From positions 111,389,967 to 111,453,966 of the forward strand of contig OX328125.1 of assembly GCA_946811695.1 (NCBI GenBank): DNA of 64,000 nucleotides, given 5' to 3'. This stretch comes from Gonocerus acuteangulatus (taxonomy: Eukaryota > Arthropoda > Insecta > Hemiptera > Coreidae). Shown here piece after piece: positions 56,125 to 64,000 of the stretch. The notes beneath the pieces were generated by a model, which did no database searches, was not told the origin of the DNA, and was given only the letters and a program-made list of their open reading frames with translations. How positions within the stretch are numbered: position 1 is the first letter of the stretch; each line of letters starts with the position of its first letter. The translations under genes and the position numbers were made by a program.

Positions 56125-56715
56125 GACTACATTCACTTTTTAGAATAAACTAAAAATTGCAACCTTAAAAAAAAAAACTAAAACTAAAATTCCATTTACT
56201 AATGGATATTAGGTAGTTGAAGTAAAACTAAATCTAAATCATTGGGAATTAATTAAAAACTGTATTAAATCTTTATTTTAGTTTAGTTTTGCAAAAATAA
56301 CGTGAATTGCTGTAAATTATATTTCGATATTTAAGTAAATTATTAAAACTAATAGAACTTGTCTTCTTTTTTTTTTGAAAAGACTGAAGTAATATTACTC
56401 TTTATTAAAAAAAAATATACACACATACCTATTTTTATACTCTTGTTCTTAGTCAATGTATGCAATAAACTAATTAGTAAATTAAAAACTGTAACTAAAC
56501 TAAAATCATAAATTCAGGTCTCTTTTGCTTATATTAAACTAATTACCATACCAAAAACTAAAAAAACAACTTATTAAGAAAATACTCCAACATATGATTA
56601 ATAATTTTACAAATCTAAAACTTAACTGAAACTAGTAATTTAACGTGAGTTTGTTTTTAGCTAGATTGAAGTAAAGTTAGTTTAGTAAACTAACCTTAGT
56701 TTTGTCCAACTCTTG
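56100..56715. mobile_element. 616-bp hAT-type MITE inserted in the last TRPA-like coding exon
   Basis: Left end TAATGTTGGGCAAA and right end TTTTGTCCAACTCTTG are degenerate inverted repeats of the family whose better copy is CAGTGTTGGGCAAAAC (39317). CTTGAGAT lies directly outside both ends (56092-56099 and 56716-56723), a perfect 8-bp duplication. The body consists of ACTAAAACTAAA-type words in both orientations and has no transposase. After the right duplication the text continues TCAATGA, which in the gene's frame is one further codon and a stop. Confidence 0.9.
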
Positions 56716-56870
56716 CTTGAGATTCAATGAACTAACCGAAATAACGCTTACTGGTTATTTGTCAATATTATGGGGGTGGGGTCTCTCAGATTACTGGAGA
56801 ATATTTTTACTGGGGGATAGTTCCAACCAGTAAAAAGAATTATATTTATTTTTTTTAAATATTTTTTTTT
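56716..56870. other. Former 3' end of the TRPA-like gene
   Basis: Begins with the right duplication CTTGAGAT, then TCAATGAACTAACC. Read in the exon 6 frame this gives Leu-Glu-Ile-Gln-stop, the presumed ancestral C-terminus and the start of the old 3' UTR. Confidence 0.7.
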
Positions 56871-57272
56871 TTAATTATGGGCATTAAGAAATTTTCTGAC
56901 GATTCTAGCTGTGTCGAGTAGAACTGCTTGCTGGGATAGTATTAGGTGTTCCTCTGACAATTTCAGATATTTGGTGGCACTATCTGTTATATTCGGTATC
57001 AAACCATTGGTCGAAATGATAACTGCAGTAACTCTAGCGGAATCTAATTTATAGAGATCTTTTAACTCAATGGCCAAGTCTTGATATTTTCGCAGCTTTT
57101 CGGCATATGCTTTCCGGATATTCTCATCACTCGGCACTAAGATATCAATTATATCAGCAGTCTTATTATGCTTGTGAATAATAACAAATGGCAGGGAGTG
57201 ACTGAATAGCGCAGTTTCTTGGGGCTTTACGAACCCCCCTTCCCGAGTACAGTACACTGGCTTCTTGGTCAT
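56871..57272 (-). pseudogene. R4/Dong-like C-terminal (restriction-like endonuclease) region
   Basis: 133 codons: IIDILVPSDENIRKAYAEKL and KYQDLAIELKDLYKLDSARV, arranged like the P-D..D..K core of the restriction-like endonuclease in R2/R4 LINEs (here PSDEN, with Ser before Asp). It ends LSQQAVLLDTARIVRKFLNA. The frame differs from that of the RT part. Confidence 0.75.
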
Positions 57273-57600
57273 TTATAGCCATCCGGTAACCGTACCCACT
57301 ATCACGCAGCAACTGGCTCAAGGGGTTCAGGGACAAGCAAAACCACAAAGGACTCAGGCTATCGCCTTGATATATTCCCCTTTGTATTTTTATCGTTTCG
57401 CTTTCCACTGTATTTCGGCCCTTTCCAAAAGTAAGCTTGGTTTTCCACGTGGCCATCATACGTGATAAAAGGTCAGTTACATTATTAGCGACTTTATAAA
57501 TTCTTAACACCTCGATTAACCAGGAGTGAGGAACCGAATCGAAAGCTTTCTTGTAGTCAATCCATGCCATCGATAGACTTCGCTGTTTGGCTGAGGCCAC
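57166..57600 (-). pseudogene. R4/Dong-like reverse transcriptase, second part, catalytic box missing
   Basis: Has WIDYKKAFDSVPHSWLIEVL (motif A with its Asp) and IYQGDSLSPLWFCLSLNPLS (motif B). It reads LLRDSGYGYRM and then jumps to sequence belonging to the C-terminal domain (INDQEASVLYSGRG). The (Y/F)ADD motif C and the segment after it have been deleted, and the junction near 57270 also shifts frame. Confidence 0.85.
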
Positions 57601-58067
57601 ACAACTAACAGCTCTTTACATCCTTTAGAACCACTTCTACAGCCTAGCTGCTCGGGAGCTAGTAATTCATTTTGTGTGATGTGATCTTGGATCTTGTTAG
57701 AGATAATTGATGTAAAGAGCTTGTAGACTCCATTTAAGCATGTTATAGGTCTGTAGTCATTGGGTTCGAGGGGTTGACCTTCTTTCTTTAGAATCATGTG
57801 TGTCACACCCTCAGCAAAGTCACTTGGTATTGGCTTAGTACCTGCAAGAAATTCTTGGTAACAGCGAGCGAATGGTTCATGTAAATTGTCTAAATATTTT
57901 AGCCAATAATTGTGAATACCATCGCGACCAGGAGCCTTCCAATAATGAAGTTTTTTAACGGATTTTGCTATGTCATTAATAGTTATGCTGCAATGCTCCC
58001 TTTTGACTGATGTTCTGCAGAGTTCCCGATATGTCAGGCATCCATGTTTCAATATTACTATGAGCAT
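57516..58067 (-). pseudogene. R4/Dong-like reverse transcriptase, first half
   Basis: Carries WKAPGRDGIHNYWLKYLD, GVTHMILKKEGQPLEPNDYR and PITCLNGVYKLFTSIISNKI (RT motifs 0-2). The frame breaks after GCRSGSKGCKELLVV, near 57600, where the next frame begins ASAKQRSLSMAWIDYKKAFD. Confidence 0.83.
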
Positions 58068-58755
58068 CAGGAACTTCCCATATATTGGCCCAGAAATTTA
58101 CCGTTTCATCAATTTTCACATTTCGAGGATCCCGGTTTGGCTCATCGCTGCGTTTGCTTAACATTCTGTAAAAATCCCTTTCTTGTGTACTAAAGAGTGA
58201 GTTTGGTTTTCGGCGGAGGAACGCTTTACTGTATCGACGTACTCGGTTGGCGTATACTGCCAATCTCTGCTTTTGCTTGTCCAAGTACGTAGACAGTGTT
58301 TCTGGTAAAACCTTTTCCTCAATCATGCCGATGTGTAGTACAATTATCTCATCTACTTTAGCTTTGAGCTTGTTACTTGGTGTTCCTGGGCTCTGGATGT
58401 AGTTTGTTAAAACACCAATCCTTCGACGGAGTTCCGCTATCTTGTTCTCCAATCTTCTCCTCCAGGGAGGTATGGTTTGCGTTTTCTTACCACCTCTATC
58501 GTCTTGATTTGGTGTTTTATCACATCCAATGCCCAAGAAGCAAGTAACAGCTTTTGCAGCTGAATAAATAAGATGACGAATGTCATCAATATCCTGTATT
58601 GATTCAGCGTGCGATTCCAGGATTGTGTTCACCATTCTTACAGCATTGAAAGCCTTCTTGTTATATGGAACACGCGGGATCAGTGGTCGGTTATGAAACG
58701 GGATACCATGATATTGGATATACTGGGACATTAGTAGGTCATTAAGCTTGGACAA
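57976..58755 (-). pseudogene. R4/Dong-like protein, N-terminal to pre-RT region
   Basis: 259 codons: AYLGIGCDK-like segment (AAKAVTCFLGIGCDKTPNQD), PPWRRRLENKIAELRRRIGV, and RRYSKAFLRRKPNSLFSTQE followed by RMLSKR. This is the domain that precedes the RT in R2/R4-type proteins. It ends where a frameshift passes reading to the 58067-57516 frame (KREHCSITINDIAKSVKKLH). Confidence 0.8.
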
Positions 58756-59260
58756 TACCTCTTCATTCTTGTCAGTGTCGCCATCTGCTGAATTGTCTAT
58801 ATCCTCAGGTACTGAAGTTGGTTCCTGTTCGATTTCAACCGTCTCAACTTCAGCAGGAATGCCTTCTGTACTACTTTGGAGTTTGTGTTTTATCTTATCT
58901 AGCTCAAATCCTTTCAGAACTTTACCGGTGCGTAAAATACGTCTGATCCGGTCTGCAAGGTTTTAAGACGTTAGCCGTACATCACGATAAAACTCGTTCC
59001 AATACTGCTCTAATCGTCTAGTGTAGCCCGTTTTCTCAGTTTCGCATTTGGTGGCCAGATAGTATGCTCACATGACTGCAATATGCATGTCTTTTGTCCA
59101 TTTTATGCGTTTCTGCGTACATCTTGGCCTTTGTCTAACAGGAGCGGGAGAAGAATCACTCTCCTCCAAGCTCAAGTCAGAACCTTGTTGTGTGCTCAAC
59201 ATAACCGTTTTCGTTGGCCTTGGTCTTACGGGCCGATACGGCATCGGGGCACCGCCCAAT

Positions 59261-59481
59261 CAATTCCCTTCGGAGCAGCCCTCACTCCAGATTCGTCCGA
59301 GGCTTTTTGTTTCCTTTTCACCATTGCTAATGGGTTGTGCATTTTATACCTACTGCCAGGTATAGCACCCAGGGAAGGTAACCCTGGGGTGTGTACTGTA
59401 GGTGACCTTATGTCAGTGTAAGTGTTTAGTGTTTGTTTGTTTGTGGCATTTTCGGGCTCACGGGTTTTATTTTTTTCCTTT

Positions 59482-59487
<6 letters not shown>
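59261..59487. other. Putative 5' part of the R4/Dong-like element
   Basis: Continues from the N-terminal piece. Frames on the + strand here are antisense. GTGTGTACTGTAGGTGACC at 59389 resembles wording near 59860. Confidence 0.35.

Positions 59488-59541
<54 letters not shown>
59488..59541. repeat. Long poly(T) tract
   Basis: More than 50 consecutive T. Probably the reversed A tail of a retroposon, but no body is recognised next to it. Confidence 0.9.
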
Positions 59542-59545
<4 letters not shown>

Positions 59546-59859
59546 CTGGTACTCTTTTATTTCCTATTTTTTCCCCTTTATTCTATTTTTTCAGCCATTT
59601 GTCTTTTCTATTTTTTTTTTTTTTTTTCCACCTTTCTCCCGGCACTTTTAGTCTCTTTACCTGAACATTCATATTATTGCTTTATTAATCTAAAACTAAG
59701 TTAACAGGAAATAAATTAATCTAAAATTAAAAATATAAAAATATACACTAACTAAGTCTTAATAGCTAAAAAAAAAGAAACCTAAGGTAACACAAAATAT
59801 CACAGAAATGAGTTAAGAGGTAACAAATGTATCACAAGGAGGTGTTTAGTGTACTGTGT

Positions 59860-59942
59860 GTGTTAAGTGTCCGGTGTACTGTACTCGGGAAGGGGGGGGG
59901 GGTTCGTAAAGCCCCAAGCAACTGCGCTATTCAGTCACTCCT
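59860..59942 (+). pseudogene. Second R4/Dong-like fragment, opposite orientation
   Basis: TGTACTGTACTCGGGAAGGG and GGTTCGTAAAGCCCCAAGCA then CTGCGCTATTCAGTCACTCC match the reverse complement of 57185-57262. It is followed at once by (ATT)n (59948-59965). R4/Dong elements are known to favour TAA/TTA microsatellite targets. Confidence 0.7.
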
Positions 59943-59965
59943 TGACAATATTATTATTATTATTA

Positions 59966-61164
59966 TCTTTTTTGTATTTTTTTTTTTGTAATATACAGCT
60001 TTCTGCATTATATCCCCAATAGTTTTCATTTATTTAAACTAGCATTAAAAATGTAACAAAAGTTATTGATTCCAGTAGAGGCAGCCGGTGTTGGAACACG
60101 TCCATCGCGCGGCACACTTAGTTCGTGTTTATTTTCGTATTATTGTGTTTTAAACGTCTATTTATTCATATTTTTCTTTACTTATATAATATTTATTTTA
60201 TGTATGTAATAATTGTAGACTGATATATAAATAGTAATTTAAATTAGCTCATTTTATCTAATAAAACAAATTTATTTCATAAAACATTTTTTAATTAAAA
60301 AAAAAAATATTTACTTTAAAATAAGACTGAAAATTCTAATGTGTATAAATGTTAATGTCTATAAAACACATTAAATTATTTTTAACATTAAAATATATTT
60401 AAATAAAAGTAGAAATATTTAAATGATAATTAAATGCCAAGAATATAATTCTTACGATCGATTCAGACAAATCAGTGTCCTGTTCACTTTCACTGGATTT
60501 TAATGAAAATTGGTTCAACTTTTATGTGTAAATTTATTACATGTATTATACGTTATTTTAGTGTTTATATATTTTTTTGTCATCCACAAACATGACATCG
60601 CCCTTTCTTTTTCTTCTGATGTTGCCCTTTCTTTTTTTTTTTCATTGTTGCTTCTTGACTCCTTGGGAATTTTCATAACAACAATTGTCTGTATCGGAAG
60701 AAGGTGATGGAATGCTTTTTTTGGACTGCCAATGCCCATTCATGAGCTAAAATACAAGATTCTTGCATTGGTCGCGCGGAGCACTGCGTGCGCCAGCAAC
60801 GGTTGACAAGCTGTAACTGAGGAATGCGTTAAAGGGTAGAACACCACTCGTCAAAATAGGCGTACTAGTTTTCCTTGGCATACCTGAAGTGTGTGGGCCG
60901 TAGGGGTTCCCGGCAATTACTTACAAGACGAAATGCTGGATATGGCGCACTCTGTGCACCAGTGCGACTACTGGAGGGCTAACCAAGCAATGTATTGTAC
61001 TGGCTACACTAATTTTTCAAAATTTTCATTTTCAATTCTTGTATTTTTTTTTATAATATTTAATATAATTATTTGTTTTGATAAAACAAACTCAATGAAA
61101 TGTATTGGATTTATATTACAATTAAAAACATAAAGTAAAAAAAAAAAGGGATGCTTTCAATGAT
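59966..61164. other. No gene recognised
   Basis: AT-rich; small frames at 60510-60739 and 60891-61133 have no convincing protein character. GC-richer patches lie at 60065-60115 and 60765-60830. Confidence 0.5.
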
Positions 61165-62485
<1,321 letters not shown>

Positions 62486-63055
62486 TTGAGGGTTCATTCT
62501 TAAAAAAAAGTCCGACTCGCAGGAACGAGCGGTTCCGTTTATATCCCTATTGACATTAGTAAAGGAATTGAAGCAATTATGGATAGGGTTTGATCTTTCG
62601 TGAATAACATAACATAAAATATCAAAGAGAAGGAAGTTTAAGGTGCAACAACAGGAAACTGATAGCATGAATGACTCCCCCGACTTCTCAACGTTCGCTC
62701 TATTACCTATAAGTTCCTCATTTTCTTGTGTTATACTAAATACTAATTTTACTATTAAATGCAATTAAAAAAAAAATCATAACCAATTAAAACTTTACCT
62801 AAACAGTGACAAAACCTTGTTGAAAGGAACAAAAAACAATTTGGAAGTTTTAAGCAATCTCTCTGATTGCCATCGCCCCATCGAAAATTACATACAAAAT
62901 TACCGAACAATTTTGTATGTAATTTACTAAGTTTTCGAATAGTTACTTCTCACTTGAGACATTTCCCAGCCGTTTTCGAGATGTTCACCAAGATTTAAAA
63001 CATTTTTAAGTGTTTCAATAAAATACTTCCATAACTGCAAATATAGCGAAAATTT

Positions 63056-63277
63056 GGGGTCTCCCGTGGTCTAGTGGCTAGCGCGCTGGATTCATAAGCG
63101 AGAGATGGTGGGTTCGATCCCCGCCGGCGCTAGAAATTTTCTCATCTCAGGGCTCGCTGAGAAAATTCCTGGCTGCACCCTGGGCGTCGGCGCTAATGGC
63201 CAAGATTTATGTCGATACGCCGTAAAAAAAAAAAAAAAAATAAAAAAAAAAAAAAAATAATAATAATAATAATAATT
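63056..63277 (+). mobile_element. tRNA-derived SINE (Met-like head), second full copy
   Basis: GGGGTCTCCCGTGGTCTAGT, A box TGGTCTAGTGG, B box GGTTCGATCCC, the TTCATAA loop, then the body and GGCGCTAATGGCCAAGAT. The tail is A-rich and ends in (AAT)n (63257-63277). No clear duplication was found, perhaps because the left flank was deleted. Confidence 0.92.
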
Positions 63278-63597
63278 GAACCGCACTATTCTAAGTATCC
63301 AAACCGAAAATGAGTTACAAAAACATTTTTTTCCACTTTTCTCAAAAACGATTACAGATATCACTTTAGAATGGTTTCATTCGTTTTTTACGTTAAGAGA
63401 CCAATAAAACGAGTAACGTGAGCGTTACGATTTTTTTTCGCACGAATTTCGCCCCAAAAACAATGTTCCGGTGGTTTCTGCTGGTTAACCGATTCTGCTG
63501 GTTAACGAACTTGACCTTTTAAATCAGACAAAAGATTTTTGTACTTTCAAAAAAATCGGAACATTTTTGAGCTGACAAGAAAGCTGTGTATATATAT

Positions 63598-63781
63598 AGG
63601 GTGTCCCAACCTGGTTGGACCCAATTCGTATATAGGCCTAATGAAAGAATGCCTATTTACGATTGTGAGTTTTTTTCGGAAACGATACAAAAATTAGAAT
63701 AATGTCAAAGGACTTTTTTTTTTCTTTTTTCATCCTGCGTCGATTTCCGAAGTTTTGCCGTTTATTTTGGGACCACCCTGT
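63598..63781. mobile_element. Short TA-flanked MITE (mariner/Tc1-like termini)
   Basis: The left end TAGGGTGTCCCAACC and right end GGGACCACCCTG, flanked by TATATA on each side, form imperfect inverted repeats (CAGGGTGGTCCC against AGGGTGTCCC). It sits beside the (TA)n tract of family A copy 4, a natural TA target. No coding capacity. Confidence 0.55.
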
Positions 63782-63788
63782 ATATACA

Positions 63789-63792
<4 letters not shown>

Positions 63793-63849
<57 letters not shown>
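63793..63849. repeat. (TA)n microsatellite inside family A copy 4
   Basis: Same relative position as the TA tracts at 24130 and 30688. Confidence 0.97.
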
Positions 63850-63851
<2 letters not shown>

Positions 63852-64000
63852 AATTTGAACCATCGTTATTTTTTAGATCTATGGGTTCTGAAACGTGAAA
63901 TTATCTAATAGCCAAAAAGAAAAAAAAAACAAAAAAAAAACTATTTGTTAGATTCTGTTATTGAAAAATGGGGGTTACTCTAAGTACATCGGGCCTGTAA

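Larger units (their letters stand above)
56871..59260 (-). mobile_element. Decayed R4/Dong-like non-LTR retrotransposon (minus strand)
   Basis: Reading from right to left: an N-terminal piece with a basic motif (RIKWTKDMHIAVM, 59259-59068), a middle region (58755-57976), RT pieces (58067-57516 and 57600-57166) and a C-terminal piece (57272-56871). RT similarity (WKAPGRDGIHNYWLKYLDNL, WIDYKKAFDSVPHSWLIEVL) fits the R2/R4 group, which uses a restriction-like endonuclease at the C-terminus. Several frameshifts and an internal deletion make it non-functional. A T run at 59488-59541 lies outside the 5' side. Confidence 0.83.
62503..63905 (-). repeat. Family A interspersed repeat, copy 4
   Basis: Begins AAAAGTCCGACTCGCAGGAAC with a shortened terminal hairpin (GAGCGGTTCC) and ends at the GGTTCTGAAACGTGAAATTAT block beyond a (TA)n tract (63793-63849). 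The GCTGGTTAACGAACTTGACC module is present. It contains a SINE (63056) and a small TA-flanked MITE (63598). Confidence 0.8.

Noticed and set aside
59402..59704. Phe-rich frames
   Set aside because: Translations of a poly(T) tract.

Overview
This window is eukaryotic, most likely from an insect with a large, AT-rich, transposon-loaded genome. The evidence is GT-AG introns, tRNA-derived SINEs, five or more clades of non-LTR retrotransposon, hAT and PIF/Harbinger-type elements with diagnostic target-site duplications, satellites and minisatellites, and one multi-exon insect-style TRPA channel gene. No bacterial, operon or CRISPR features are present. The species cannot be fixed from the sequence alone.

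Layout. Positions 1-10773 are a 105-bp AT-rich satellite (about 40 units) split by a full-length, apparently intact I-group LINE (4249-10544) with two open ORFs and a 13-bp target-site duplication. From 11.2 to 36 kb there is no convincing host gene. That stretch holds a 0.8-kb palindrome, a 124-bp tandem family, a 55-bp GC-rich minisatellite (13.8-15.7 kb), a 1.2-kb hAT-type foldback element with 8-bp duplication, an 80/81-bp AT minisatellite (19.9-21.4 kb), a PIF/Harbinger-type element with TAA duplication, SINEs of two families, and several copies of two related interspersed repeat families (called A and B here) that carry internal (TA)n tracts.

The host gene runs from 36356 to 56124 on the + strand: six coding exons with compatible phases giving 1047 codons. 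It has an acidic N-terminus, ankyrin repeats, and a six-helix TRP channel domain whose pore and S6 resemble TRPA channels such as painless and pyrexia. Intron 1 is 11.5 kb and is packed with nested transposons. The largest is a 6.6-kb hAT-type composite (39317-45939) that was itself invaded by a LINE-bearing segment, a copia fragment and a PIF/Harbinger-like piece. Intron 3 holds a 43-bp minisatellite.

The most notable local event is at the gene's 3' end. A member of the same hAT-type MITE family (56100-56715, 8-bp duplication CTTGAGAT) sits inside the last exon. It supplies the final seven codons and the stop, displacing an ancestral end that lies just beyond the MITE. Downstream are a decayed R4/Dong-like element (56.9-59.3 kb, minus strand) that has lost its RT catalytic box, and abutting family B and A copies with a SINE and a small TA-flanked MITE inside.
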